Source: an uncultured Flavobacteriales bacterium
GTDB lineage: Bacteria; Bacteroidota; Bacteroidia; Flavobacteriales_D; CAJJDF01
DNA: 33,123 nucleotides
Direction of reading: 5' to 3'
Assembly: GCA_905182785.1 (NCBI GenBank)
Contig: CAJJDF010000014.1
Location: 1-33,123, forward strand
The translations under genes were made by a program, and so were the position numbers. This document shows positions 1 to 8,459 of the stretch, one piece after another; position 1 is the first letter of the stretch; every line of letters starts with the position of its first letter. The notes below the pieces were generated by a model. That model worked only from the letters and a program-made list of their open reading frames with translations. It did not search any database and had not been told where the DNA came from.

Positions 1-1
1 G

Positions 2-85
2 TACTCGAGACGGGACTTGAACCCGTACGTCCCAGGGGACACAAGATTTTAAGTCTTGCGTGTCTACCAATTCCACCACTCGAGC
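2..85 (-). tRNA. tRNA-Leu (anticodon TAA)
   Basis: The reverse complement folds as a class II tRNA. It has a 7-bp acceptor stem beginning GCTCGAG, a D arm with GGTAGAC, an anticodon stem CAAGA/TCTTG around the loop CTTAAAA (anticodon TAA), a long variable arm typical of leucine tRNAs, and a T arm ACGGG/CCCGT with loop TTCAAGT. The first acceptor pair is a G-U wobble and the discriminator is A. The 3' end lies at the window edge, so whether CCA is encoded cannot be judged. Confidence 0.95.
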
Positions 86-88
86 ATA

Positions 89-110
89 TCTAGTAGTTTG
101 CACTACTAGA
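89..110. other. hairpin in the tRNA spacer
   Basis: A perfect 9-bp inverted repeat (arms TCTAGTAGT and ACTACTAGA, 4-nt loop) lies between the two tRNA genes. It has no T-tract, so it is more likely a processing or structural element of a shared tRNA precursor than a terminator. The role is inferred. Confidence 0.4.
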
Positions 111-168
111 TTCACATAAATTCTGCCGACATGCAGAACCTGTGGTTTGGCATTTTAAATATGTTACG

Positions 169-240
169 AGCGAAAGACGGGATTCAAACCCGCGACCCTC
201 ACCTTGGCAAGGTGATGCTCTATCACTGAGCTACTTTCGC
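169..240 (-). tRNA. tRNA-Gly (anticodon GCC)
   Basis: The reverse complement gives a complete cloverleaf. The acceptor stem GCGAAAG pairs with CTTTCGC, the D arm is GCTCAGTGATAGAGC, the anticodon stem TCACC/GGTGA encloses TTGCCAA (anticodon GCC), and the T arm contains TTTGAAT. The discriminator is T. CCA is not encoded, so it would be added after transcription. It is on the same strand as the downstream tRNA-Leu, 83 nt away, and the two may be co-transcribed. Confidence 0.95.
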
Positions 241-270
241 TTTTTTGTTATTGAACGGATGCAAAACTAA

Positions 271-298
271 ACATTTTTTTGATTAATAAAAAAAATGT
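271..298 (-). terminator. weak AT-only hairpin after rocD
   Basis: A 10-bp inverted repeat ACATTTTTTT/AAAAAAATGT with an 8-nt loop lies between the rocD stop and tRNA-Gly. It is made almost entirely of A/T pairs and would be weak, so it is only a possible terminator or pause site. Confidence 0.25.
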
Positions 299-322
299 GT
301 GTCTTATTTTTACTTTTTTTTC

Positions 323-1582
323 CTATATTTTATATTCAGTAATTGTTGTCTTAATTATCTCGATACAATCCATCAGTTCTTCCTCTGTAATAACTAAAGG
401 TGGGGCAAATCTTATAATATTACCGTGAGTTGGTTTTGCTAATAATCCGTTATTCTTAAGGTTCATACAAATATTCCAAGCTGTTTTACTATCTTCTGTA
501 TCATTAATAACAATTGCATTTAATAATCCTTTCCCTCTCACTAGGTTTACTAATTCATTTGTTTCAATGAATTTATTCAATTCATTTCTAAAAATTTCTC
601 CTAGCTTATAAGCTCTTTCAGATAATTTTTCATCTCTAACAATCTCCAAGGCAGCAATTGCCACTTCACATGCTAATGGATTTCCTCCATAAGTAGAACC
701 GTGCTCTCCTGGCTTTATTGATAACATAACTTCATCATCTGCTAAAACTGCAGAGACAGGAAGTGCTCCTCCAGAAAGTGCCTTCCCTAAAACTAAAATA
801 TCAGCCCTTGTTTGTTTTTTATCTTCACAAAACCCTTCGCAAGTACAATTTCCACAAGTAGCTAAAAGCCTTCCTGTTCTTGCTATTCCTGTTTGAACTT
901 CATCTGCAATAAACAAAGCATTGTTGTCTTTACAAACTGTAAAGCAATCGCTCAAATAATTTTCATCTGGCACTACTACTCCTGCTTCTCCCTGAATTGG
1001 CTCTACCATAAATCCAATAACATTTGAATTCTCTTTAAAAGCTTTCTTCAAAGCATCCAAGTCATTGTAAGGTACTTTTATAAATCCTGGAGTAAACGGC
1101 CCGTATCCTTTGTAAGAATCTGGATCACTAGAAAAAGAAACAATAGTGGTTGTTCTTCCATGAAAATTTTGTTCGCACACAATTATTTTTGCAGAATTTT
1201 CAGGAATTGATCTATGTGTATAAGCCCATTTTCTTGCTAATTTTATTGCCGTCTCAACAGCTTCTGCACCTGTATTCATTGGCAATACTTTATCATATCC
1301 AAAATACTCGGCCATGAATTTAGAATAATTCCCTAAAGATGTATTATAAAAAGCCCTAGAAGTAAGTGTCAATTTTTGAGCTTGCTCAATCAAGACTTTA
1401 GTAATCTTTGGATGACAGTGGCCTTGATTTACAGCAGAATAAGCTGATAAAAAATCAAAATACTTCTTCCCTTCAGCATCCCAAACATAAACTCTTTCAC
1501 CTCTTTCCAAAACTACTGGCAATGGATGGTAATTATGTGCTCCGTATTTATTTTCTAATTCTATTGATTGTTCTGATGTCAT
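323..1582 (-). CDS. rocD: ornithine--oxo-acid aminotransferase (class III PLP aminotransferase)
   Basis: This 419-residue cytosolic enzyme transfers the delta-amino group of ornithine to 2-oxoglutarate, giving glutamate semialdehyde and linking arginine/ornithine catabolism to proline and glutamate. The N-terminus, with [11 protein letters not shown] and [15 protein letters not shown], matches ornithine aminotransferases very closely and separates it from acetylornithine aminotransferases. The PLP-binding Asp is in IADEVQ (about 227) and the Schiff-base Lys is K267 in LGKALSGG. The frame is open a further 63 codons upstream, but that extension is hydrophobic and unlike the family, so I start at the ATG at 1582. 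Residues 243-252 carry four cysteines (CxxCxCxxxC) in a loop that is short in the human enzyme. It stands alone, upstream of the tRNAs. Confidence 0.93.
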   Translation of the reverse strand: MTSEQSIELENKYGAHNYHPLPVVLERGERVYVWDAEGKKYFDFLSAYSAVNQGHCHPKITKVLIEQAQKLTLTSRAFYNTSLGNYSKFMAEYFGYDKVLPMNTGAEAVETAIKLARKWAYTHRSIPENSAKIIVCEQNFHGRTTTIVSFSSDPDSYKGYGPFTPGFIKVPYNDLDALKKAFKENSNVIGFMVEPIQGEAGVVVPDENYLSDCFTVCKDNNALFIADEVQTGIARTGRLLATCGNCTCEGFCEDKKQTRADILVLGKALSGGALPVSAVLADDEVMLSIKPGEHGSTYGGNPLACEVAIAALEIVRDEKLSERAYKLGEIFRNELNKFIETNELVNLVRGKGLLNAIVINDTEDSKTAWNICMNLKNNGLLAKPTHGNIIRFAPPLVITEEELMDCIEIIKTTITEYKI

Positions 1583-1625
1583 ATCGTTTGCTATATAATT
1601 TAGGGGGATGTCTTGTAATAAAAAT

Positions 1626-1656
1626 CTAAAGTATGAAATTAGACAACAACTATCAA
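1626..1656 (-). promoter_or_regulatory. candidate Bacteroidota promoter for rocD
   Basis: On the minus strand, TTG (1654-1656) is followed after 20 nt by TACTTTAG (1626-1633), one mismatch from the phylum's -7 consensus TAnnTTTG. The implied leader is about 35-40 nt to the ATG at 1582. This is a pattern match only. Confidence 0.4.
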
Positions 1657-1852
1657 GAAAGTGAATGTTTATTGAGCACAAATATAAAAGCCCTCCCCAT
1701 ACAATGAGATAAAACCTAATACTTAAATCTCCTTTCTTTTTTTGTCTAAAACAAATCCAAATCGTTAGCATAAAATGCTCAGAAAAAGTTTTTTTTAATA
1801 TTTTATAAAGAAAAGTGAAACTTTTATAGTTAGAAATAAGTACATTACAATT

Positions 1853-2758
1853 ATGAAGGCTTTAGTAATATCAGGAGGAGGAAGCAAAGGAGCATTTGCT
1901 GGAGGAATTGCACAATATTTAATTGAACAAAAGAAGAGAAAGTACGATCTTTTCGTAGGCTCATCTACTGGAAGTTTACTTATCCCCTTACTTGCATCAA
2001 ACAACTTAACCAAAGCTCATGAAGTTTATACAACTATCTCTAACTCCGACATTTTTACACTGAGTCCTTATAAACTAAAAAAAAGAAGGGGTGTTGAGTT
2101 CATTAGAATGCATCACATTAATGTACTTAGGTCTTTTTTAAGAGGAAACAAAACTTTTGGCGATACACAAAGTTTACGAAAAACTATTACTTCTTTTTTC
2201 AATGAAAAAGATTTTGAATTCGTCAAAAAATCAAATCAAGATGTAGTTGTTACGGTTTCAAATTTATCCACACAAGAAGTAGAATATAAATCTATAAATG
2301 ATTGTAGCTACGAAGATTACTGCGACTGGATATGGGCTTCGGCCAATTTTATTCCATTTATGAGCTTAATGGTGAAAAACCACATGGAATATGCTGATGG
2401 GGGTTTTGGAAACAATGTTCCTGTGCAAGCTGCCATTGATAGAGGTGCAACAGAAATAGACGTGATAATTTTAGATCCTATTCAGAGATTAACCAACAAA
2501 ATACAATCTACCAATGCTTTTGATTTAACATTTAAATTATTAGATTTTTTATTGGACCAAAATCATCAAAATAAATTAGAAATTTCTAAACTAAAAGCTC
2601 AAAACAAAAAAGTTCAAATTAATAGGTATTACACCCCTACTCAACTAACCGAAAACTCATTAATTTTTAACAAAGTAAAGATGGAGAATTGGTGGAAGAA
2701 AGGGTTTGAATTTGCTGAAAAATCTCATCCAAAAGGAGCCGTTATTATCCCTCATTAA
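1853..2758 (+). CDS. patatin-like phospholipase family protein
   Basis: A 301-residue protein of the patatin/RssA-like serine hydrolase family, which cleaves acyl esters of lipids with a Ser-Asp dyad. The glycine-rich oxyanion loop is [11 protein letters not shown] near the N-terminus (residues 8-18). The nucleophile elbow is GSSTG (36-40, Ser38). The catalytic Asp is D182 in [10 protein letters not shown]. No signal peptide or membrane segment is evident, so it is probably cytosolic or peripheral. It is monocistronic: rocD diverges upstream and the helicase gene downstream has its own promoter-like element. The physiological substrate cannot be told from sequence. Confidence 0.88.
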   Translation: MKALVISGGGSKGAFAGGIAQYLIEQKKRKYDLFVGSSTGSLLIPLLASNNLTKAHEVYTTISNSDIFTLSPYKLKKRRGVEFIRMHHINVLRSFLRGNKTFGDTQSLRKTITSFFNEKDFEFVKKSNQDVVVTVSNLSTQEVEYKSINDCSYEDYCDWIWASANFIPFMSLMVKNHMEYADGGFGNNVPVQAAIDRGATEIDVIILDPIQRLTNKIQSTNAFDLTFKLLDFLLDQNHQNKLEISKLKAQNKKVQINRYYTPTQLTENSLIFNKVKMENWWKKGFEFAEKSHPKGAVIIPH

Positions 2759-2806
2759 AGGAAAGAATCTTTTCCAAAAAAAATTGTTAACATATAAAAA
2801 TATAAT

Positions 2807-2840
2807 TTGGCATAGTAATTCTATTTAAATTGTATTTTTG
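2807..2840 (+). promoter_or_regulatory. Bacteroidota-type promoter for the helicase gene
   Basis: TTG (2807-2809) and a perfect TAnnTTTG -7 element, TATTTTTG (2833-2840), are separated by 23 nt, at the upper limit of spacings I know for flavobacterial promoters. The -7 element overlaps the alternative TTG start at 2838. That argues that translation begins downstream at 2871, where GAGGATAAAA precedes the ATG. Confidence 0.55.
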
Positions 2841-2870
2841 AGAATTACCGAACATTTTAAGAGGATAAAA

Positions 2871-5120
2871 ATGGGCTATTTAGACGAACTAAATCCACAA
2901 CAACACGAAGCTGTAACTAATACCGAAGGACCATGCATGGTTATTGCTGGTGCAGGGTCAGGAAAAACTCGTGTTTTAACATATAGAATTGCACACCTAA
3001 TAGAAAAAGGTGTGGATCCTTTTAGCATTCTTTCTTTAACTTTTACCAACAAGGCGGCAAAAGAAATGAAAGAAAGAATTGGCAAAGTAATTGGCGGAAC
3101 CGAATCTAGAAATATTTGGATGGGAACTTTCCACTCTGTATTTGCAAGAATTCTTAGGACAGAAGCTCACCACATTGGGTATCCACAAAACTTTACAATT
3201 TACGACACACAAGATTCTAAGAATCTTATTAAATCTATTGTAAAAGAGTTTGGGCTGGATGACAAACTATACAAAGTTGGGATTGTATACAACAGAATCT
3301 CTTCAGCCAAGAATAACTTGATTTCTGCTCAAAATTATTTGCAAAATGCAGAATTAATGGGAGACGACAGAAGCTCTGGAAGACCAAAAATTGGAGAACT
3401 TTACAAAGCTTATGCTTCTAGATGTTTTAGAGCTGGAGCAATGGATTTTGATGATTTATTGTTCAAGACGAATGTACTTTTTAGAGATCATCTAGATGTA
3501 TTATATAAGTATCAACATAGATTTAAATACCTATTAGTAGATGAGTACCAAGATACAAACTACTCTCAATACTTAATTGTAAAAAAACTAGCGGCAGCCA
3601 ATGAAAACTTAGTAGTTGTAGGTGATGATGCTCAAAGTATTTATGCTTTTAGAGGAGCAAATATTCAAAATATATTAAACTTTAAAAAAGATTATCCTGA
3701 CTACAAATTGTATAAACTAGAACAAAACTACCGTTCTACAAAAATGATTGTACAGGCTGCAAATAGCGTTATAAAAAAGAACAAAGACCAAATAAAGAAA
3801 AAAGTTTGGACAGACAATGAAAGCGGAGAAAAACTAAAGGTAATAAGAACATTATCTGACAATGAAGAAGGTTTTGCTGTTGCAAACTCTATTTATGACA
3901 CCATAAAAAACGAATCGGCATCCAATAAAGATTTTGCGATTTTGTACCGAACAAATGCACAGTCTAGATCTTTTGAGGAATCACTAAGAAGATTGAATAT
4001 TCCTTATAGAATATTTGGAGGTCTTTCGTTTTACCAAAGAAAAGAAATAAAAGATTTACTTTCCTATTTCAGGTTAATTGCTAATCACAATGACGAAGAA
4101 GCATTTAAAAGAGTAATAAATTACCCAAAAAGAGGAATTGGAAAAACTTCGATAGAATCATTGATTGTAATTGCAAACGAACAAAACCAATCGCTTTGGG
4201 ATATCGCTTGCAACTTACATGAATTTGATGTCAAAATTAATAAGGGTGCTATAACAAAGATTCAGGAGTTTTGTACTATGATACAAAGTTTTACCGTGCG
4301 ATTAGATACAGAAAACGCATATGAATTGGGGAAAGAAATTGCCACATCTACAGGGATAACAAGAGATTTACATGCCGATAAATCGCCCGAAGGAGTAAGT
4401 AGATACGACAACATTCAAGAATTACTAAATGGATTAAAAGAGTTTTCAGTAAAAAATGAAACCGAAGAAAGTCCTGGAACTTTAAGTGATTTCTTAATAG
4501 ATGTAGCCTTGCTTACCAATGCGGATAACGAAAAAGAAGGAGACAATGACAAGGTAGCAATGATGACTATTCATTCTGCTAAAGGATTGGAATTTCCTTA
4601 CGTTCATATTGTAGGGTTAGAAGAAAATTTATTCCCTTCACAAATGTCATTGACTACCAGAGATGATCTAGAAGAAGAAAGAAGGCTATTTTATGTAGCG
4701 ATAACAAGGGCAGAGAAAAAGGCAACTTTATCTTATGCAACAAGCCGATACAAATGGGGAAATCTTACCTCTTGCGAGCCTAGTCGATTCATTGAAGAAA
4801 TTAGCCCTGAATTTCTTGAAATTCCAGAAGCTGCAGTCCCAAGACAAAAAGCGACTGAAGTGAAAACTGGATTTGAAATGAAATTCAACAAACCACAGGC
4901 TGGACTCAAAAATTTGAAAAAAGTTACTTCTACTTCTACTGGTGGATCGGATAATAAAGACATGGTAGTAGGAGTTAATGTAAAACATGCTAAATTTGGA
5001 AAAGGAAAAATAGTAAACATAGAAGGAACTCATCCTAATAGAAAAGCTACTGTATTCTTTCCAAATGTTGGTCAGAAACAATTATTACTTAAATTTGCTA
5101 AACTAGAAATCCTAGATTAG
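2871..5120 (+). CDS. ATP-dependent DNA helicase, UvrD/PcrA type
   Basis: A 749-residue superfamily 1A 3'-5' DNA helicase acting in nucleotide excision repair, replication restart and RecA-filament removal. Visible elements are the Q-motif LNPQQHEAV (8-16), Walker A GAGSGKT (27-33), Walker B DEYQD (224-228), motif III GDDAQSIYAFRG, motif IV QNYRST, motif V TIHSAKGLEF and motif VI YVAITRAEK. The C-terminus GVNVKHAKFGKGKIV is the Tudor-like RNA-polymerase-binding domain typical of PcrA/UvrD. The start at 2871 is chosen because it has a good ribosome-binding site (GAGGA) and the TTG at 2838 lies inside the -7 promoter element. It is followed 24 nt later by the DUF4290 gene, and the two are probably co-transcribed with murA. 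Confidence 0.95.
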   Translation: MGYLDELNPQQHEAVTNTEGPCMVIAGAGSGKTRVLTYRIAHLIEKGVDPFSILSLTFTNKAAKEMKERIGKVIGGTESRNIWMGTFHSVFARILRTEAHHIGYPQNFTIYDTQDSKNLIKSIVKEFGLDDKLYKVGIVYNRISSAKNNLISAQNYLQNAELMGDDRSSGRPKIGELYKAYASRCFRAGAMDFDDLLFKTNVLFRDHLDVLYKYQHRFKYLLVDEYQDTNYSQYLIVKKLAAANENLVVVGDDAQSIYAFRGANIQNILNFKKDYPDYKLYKLEQNYRSTKMIVQAANSVIKKNKDQIKKKVWTDNESGEKLKVIRTLSDNEEGFAVANSIYDTIKNESASNKDFAILYRTNAQSRSFEESLRRLNIPYRIFGGLSFYQRKEIKDLLSYFRLIANHNDEEAFKRVINYPKRGIGKTSIESLIVIANEQNQSLWDIACNLHEFDVKINKGAITKIQEFCTMIQSFTVRLDTENAYELGKEIATSTGITRDLHADKSPEGVSRYDNIQELLNGLKEFSVKNETEESPGTLSDFLIDVALLTNADNEKEGDNDKVAMMTIHSAKGLEFPYVHIVGLEENLFPSQMSLTTRDDLEEERRLFYVAITRAEKKATLSYATSRYKWGNLTSCEPSRFIEEISPEFLEIPEAAVPRQKATEVKTGFEMKFNKPQAGLKNLKKVTSTSTGGSDNKDMVVGVNVKHAKFGKGKIVNIEGTHPNRKATVFFPNVGQKQLLLKFAKLEILD

Positions 5121-5144
5121 ACACACACATACAAATACAATATT

Positions 5145-5798
5145 TTGGAAGGATTAAATTACAACACAACAAGGGAAGAATTGCAAATCCCAGAGTACGG
5201 CAGAAATATCAAAAACATGATAGAATATGCTATATCTGTCGCAGACAAGGAAGAAAGACAAAAAGTTGCTAATGCAATTATATCGGTAATGGGCCAGCTG
5301 AATCCTCACTTGAGAGACATCACAGATTATACTCATAAATTATGGGATCATTTGTTTATTATTTCAAATTTCAAATTAGATGTAGATTCTCCTTACCCAA
5401 AACCAATAGAAGGTGAAGTCGCAACTAAGCCAGATTTGCTTACCTATTCCGAAGGAAAAAGAAAAATAAAGTATGCTTATTATGGAAAATCTGTTTCCAT
5501 GTTTATTAAAGAAGCAATCGCCCTAGAAGACGAAAAAGAAAAAGAAGTGTTGACTGAAGCAATTTGCAACTTGATGAAAAAATCATTCCTAACTTGGAAC
5601 AAAGATTTTGTAGAAGACGAAGTTGTTTTTAAGCATTTGAAAGAATTATCAGAAGAAAGATTAGTACCAAAAGAAGGATTAGTATTAATCTCAGTAGATG
5701 AATTAATGAAATCTGTACCTAAGGTTAAACCTTTGAAAACAAACAATAAAAAAGGAAAAAATAACAACAATAACAAACACAGATACACAAAAAAATAA
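5145..5798 (+). CDS. DUF4290 domain-containing protein
   Basis: A 217-residue cytosolic protein of unknown function. It matches the Bacteroidota family DUF4290, with the hallmark N-terminus YNTTREELQIPEYGRNI and a helical body. The last 30 residues are a Lys/Asn-rich, probably disordered tail (KGKNNNNNKHR), which might bind nucleic acid. There is no ATG near the conserved N-terminus. The most upstream usable start after the helicase stop is TTG at 5145, three codons before the family's usual first residues. The gene lies between pcrA and murA, an arrangement I associate with this phylum, and it ends 10 nt before the murA ATG, so co-expression with murA is likely. No function should be assigned from position alone. 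Confidence 0.8.
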   Translation: MEGLNYNTTREELQIPEYGRNIKNMIEYAISVADKEERQKVANAIISVMGQLNPHLRDITDYTHKLWDHLFIISNFKLDVDSPYPKPIEGEVATKPDLLTYSEGKRKIKYAYYGKSVSMFIKEAIALEDEKEKEVLTEAICNLMKKSFLTWNKDFVEDEVVFKHLKELSEERLVPKEGLVLISVDELMKSVPKVKPLKTNNKKGKNNNNNKHRYTKK

Positions 5799-5808
5799 AC
5801 CATTGAAT

Positions 5809-7113
5809 ATGAATATTTTTGAAATAAATGGAGGTAAAAAATTAAAAGGAGAAATTATTCCACAAGGAGCAAAAAACGAAGCACTACAAATTTTATGTGC
5901 CGTGCTATTGACTCCAGAAAAAGTAATAATTGATAACCTACCCAACATTATTGATGTAAATAAATTGATTGATTTATTATCATCAATTGGAGTTACAGTT
6001 GAAAAACTAAGCGACTCTAAATATTCATTTAAAGCAGATCAGGTAGACGTAGATTATTTAATCTCTGACGAATTTAAACAAAAAGGCTCAAGCCTTAGAG
6101 GTTCAATTATGATATTGGGACCCCTATTGGCAAGGTATGGAAAAGGATACATGCCAAAACCTGGTGGAGATAAAATTGGAAGAAGAAGATTAGATACTCA
6201 CTTTATTGGATTTGAAAAACTAGGAGCAACTTACCGTTACGATTCTAAAGAATTTTTCTACGAAGTAAAAGCAGACAAATTAACCGGAGCATTTCTTCAT
6301 TTGGATGAAGCTTCAGTTACAGGAACTGCAAACATAGTAATGGCAGCCTGTATGGCTGAAGGAACAACCACAATTTACAATGCAGCTTGCGAACCTTATT
6401 TGCAACAATTATGCAAAATGATAAATTCTATGGGAGGGAAAATCTCTGGAATAGGATCAAACATGATTACGATAGAAGGAGTAAAATCATTGGGAGGATG
6501 CGAACACAGAATACTACCCGACATGATTGAAATTGGTTCTTTCATTGGTCTTGCAGCAATGACTGGATCAGAAATTACTATAAAAGATGTTTCTTATGAA
6601 AACTTAGGAATCATACCTGATACTTTCAGAAAGTTAGGAATAAAAATAGAATTACAAGGAGATGATTTATTCATCCCAGCTCAAGATCATTATGAAATTG
6701 AATCGTACATTGATGGGTCCATCATGACAATTTCTGACGCACCTTGGCCAGGATTTACACCCGATTTATTGAGTATTGTTCTTGTTGTAGCAACCCAAGC
6801 AAGAGGAAGTGTACTGATACACCAAAAAATGTTTGAAAGTAGATTATTCTTTGTCGATAAATTGATTGACATGGGAGCAAAAATAATCTTATGTGACCCA
6901 CACAGAGCAACCGTAATAGGACTGGATAAAAAATACCCACTAAGAGGAATAAAAATGAGTTCTCCAGATATTAGAGCTGGAGTATCATTACTGATTGCTG
7001 CACTATCTGCCGAAGGAAAAAGTCAAATTAGTAACATCTCACAAATAGATAGAGGATACCAAAATATTGACACTAGACTTCAAAATATTGGAGCAGATAT
7101 CACCCGGTTGTAA
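5809..7113 (+). CDS. murA: UDP-N-acetylglucosamine 1-carboxyvinyltransferase (MurA)
   Basis: A 434-residue cytosolic enzyme of the EPSP-synthase fold. It transfers enolpyruvate from PEP to UDP-GlcNAc, the first committed step of peptidoglycan synthesis. K22/N23 in GAKNEAL are the conserved substrate-binding pair. The active-site loop reads KPGGDKIGRRRLD, with Asp121 at the position of the catalytic Cys (C115 in E. coli) that fosfomycin alkylates. MurA enzymes with Asp here are known to work and to be intrinsically fosfomycin-resistant. The ATG at 5809 is preferred to the in-frame TTG at 5803, because the protein then begins MNIFEINGGKKLKG as in the family. It is probably co-transcribed with the DUF4290 gene 10 nt upstream. 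Confidence 0.96.
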   Translation: MNIFEINGGKKLKGEIIPQGAKNEALQILCAVLLTPEKVIIDNLPNIIDVNKLIDLLSSIGVTVEKLSDSKYSFKADQVDVDYLISDEFKQKGSSLRGSIMILGPLLARYGKGYMPKPGGDKIGRRRLDTHFIGFEKLGATYRYDSKEFFYEVKADKLTGAFLHLDEASVTGTANIVMAACMAEGTTTIYNAACEPYLQQLCKMINSMGGKISGIGSNMITIEGVKSLGGCEHRILPDMIEIGSFIGLAAMTGSEITIKDVSYENLGIIPDTFRKLGIKIELQGDDLFIPAQDHYEIESYIDGSIMTISDAPWPGFTPDLLSIVLVVATQARGSVLIHQKMFESRLFFVDKLIDMGAKIILCDPHRATVIGLDKKYPLRGIKMSSPDIRAGVSLLIAALSAEGKSQISNISQIDRGYQNIDTRLQNIGADITRL

Positions 7114-7153
7114 TTTGGTATAATTGTTGTTTTAAGAAAGAAAAATAATTAAA

Positions 7154-7711
7154 ATGAAAAAATCAGCATTAAGCTTAGCCCTAATTTCGATATGTTTTAT
7201 TTCATTCAATTTCATATCCACTTCAAAGGCGGAAGAAATCCCAGTAATAGAACCAAAAGTAGGAACTGAAATTGGGGACATAGCACCTGAAATAAAATTC
7301 AAAAACCCAAATGGAAAAACCTACAAATTATCTTCGTTACGAGGGAAATATGTATTAATTGATTTTTGGGCTTCATGGTGTGGACCTTGTAGAAAAGAAA
7401 ATCCAAATATCGTGTCAGCTTATGCCAAATACAAAGATGCTAGTTTCAAAAAAGGAAAAGGATTCGAAATATTTAGTGTTTCCCTGGATAATAATACTGC
7501 AAAATGGAAAAACGCCATTAAAAAAGATAAATTAACTTGGAAATATCACGTGAGTGATTTAAGAGGTTGGAATTCTGGAGCTGCTAGATTGTATGGAGTA
7601 TCATCTATACCGCAAAGTTTCTTAATAGACCCTAAAGGAAAAATTGTATCTAAAAATCTAAGAGGAATGAAATTACATACTACTTTGGATAAATATGTAG
7701 AAAGCTTCTAA
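7154..7711 (+). CDS. TlpA-like thioredoxin-family protein, exported
   Basis: A 185-residue protein with a typical N-terminal signal peptide (KK, then a hydrophobic run to about residue 25) and an AhpC/TSA-TlpA thioredoxin domain. The redox motif is WASWCGPC (Cys76 and Cys79). The domain starts at GDIAPEIKFKNPNGKTYKLSS, and the cis-proline is in VSSIPQSFLID. It should act in the periplasm as a thiol-disulfide reductase, for example in cytochrome c or secreted-protein maturation. A peroxidase role is less likely because the motif is CGPC. It begins 40 nt after murA and is followed by a strong terminator, so it closes this transcription unit. Confidence 0.88.
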   Translation: MKKSALSLALISICFISFNFISTSKAEEIPVIEPKVGTEIGDIAPEIKFKNPNGKTYKLSSLRGKYVLIDFWASWCGPCRKENPNIVSAYAKYKDASFKKGKGFEIFSVSLDNNTAKWKNAIKKDKLTWKYHVSDLRGWNSGAARLYGVSSIPQSFLIDPKGKIVSKNLRGMKLHTTLDKYVESF

Positions 7712-7735
7712 ACGAGAAGAACAAAAAATTACTTA

Positions 7736-7783
7736 AACCTCATAAAATTGGCAGACCTCTGACAATTTTATGAGGTTTTTTAT
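7736..7783 (+). terminator. strong rho-independent terminator
   Basis: A 15-bp perfect stem (7736-7750 with 7763-7777) with a 12-nt loop is followed by a T-tract to 7783. It ends the pcrA-DUF4290-murA-tlpA unit and insulates grpE. Confidence 0.9.
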
Positions 7784-7804
7784 TTAATCTATGTCAGATT
7801 GGCT

Positions 7805-7812
7805 TAGATTTG
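7805..7812 (+). promoter_or_regulatory. -7 element (TAGATTTG) for grpE-dnaJ
   Basis: TAGATTTG is an exact TAnnTTTG match between the upstream terminator and grpE. No clear TTG -33 partner is seen at the expected distance. It overlaps the TTG at 7810 that would otherwise extend grpE, supporting the downstream start at 7864. Confidence 0.45.
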
Positions 7813-7863
7813 CGAATGGCAAAAAAATTGAAGGTATTCAACCGAAAAAACAAAAGAGGTAAA

Positions 7864-8448
7864 ATGAACAGTGAAAACGAAAATACAGAAGAATTGAACA
7901 GTGAAAACGAAACTATAGAGAACTTGAACGAAGAACAAACTCTAGACGAAACTCAACAAAACGAAGAAGTTGTGGTTGAAGAAGTAGTAGAAGAAAGATC
8001 GGAGCTAGAAATAGCTAAAGACGAAGCGGCAACTGCCACTGACAAATACTTGAGGTTATATTCTGAATTTGATAATTTCAGAAAAAGATCAGCTAAAGAA
8101 AAAATTGACCTGATAAAATCGGCTAGCCAAGATGTGATTAAAAACATGTTGCCAATAGTAGATGATTTTCAAAGAGCCATGGCTTCTAATGCAGAAATAA
8201 ATGATGCTGAATCAATTAAACAAGGATTTGAATTGATATACAATAAGCTTTACAATTCTTTGGAAGCAAAAGGATTGAAAAGGATTGAAGCACAAGGCGA
8301 GGTTTTTAATGCTGATATTCATGAAGCAATCACCAACATTCCAGCATCAAGCGAAGACATGAAGGGAAAGATTATGGATGTGGTAGAAGAAGGTTATTAC
8401 TTAGGTGAAAAAATAATTAGATTCCCGAAAGTAGTTATAGGACAATAA
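7864..8448 (+). CDS. grpE: nucleotide exchange factor GrpE
   Basis: A 194-residue homodimeric co-chaperone that releases ADP from DnaK. The first ~60 residues are acidic and low-complexity (repeats of NSENE, then EEVVVEEVVEE). Next comes the long dimerisation helix containing YLRLYSEFDNFRKRSAKEK, and then the beta-domain with FNADIHEAI and a C-terminal GYYLGEKIIRFPKVVIG. The ATG at 7864 follows an excellent site, AAAGAGGTAAA. An upstream in-frame TTG/ATG (7810, 7816) would overlap the promoter element and add a basic extension foreign to the family. dnaJ follows after 11 nt; dnaK is not in the window. Confidence 0.93.
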   Translation: MNSENENTEELNSENETIENLNEEQTLDETQQNEEVVVEEVVEERSELEIAKDEAATATDKYLRLYSEFDNFRKRSAKEKIDLIKSASQDVIKNMLPIVDDFQRAMASNAEINDAESIKQGFELIYNKLYNSLEAKGLKRIEAQGEVFNADIHEAITNIPASSEDMKGKIMDVVEEGYYLGEKIIRFPKVVIGQ

Positions 8449-8459
8449 GTTAAAACAAC

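Noticed and set aside
1-240. tRNA genes considered as an integration site for a mobile element
   Set aside because: No integrase, no duplicated tRNA 3' end and no change in gene content are seen beside them in this window.
323-1771. 63-codon N-terminal extension of rocD
   Set aside because: The extension is hydrophobic, unlike the family, and overlaps the candidate promoter. The protein matches ornithine aminotransferases from the ATG at 1582.
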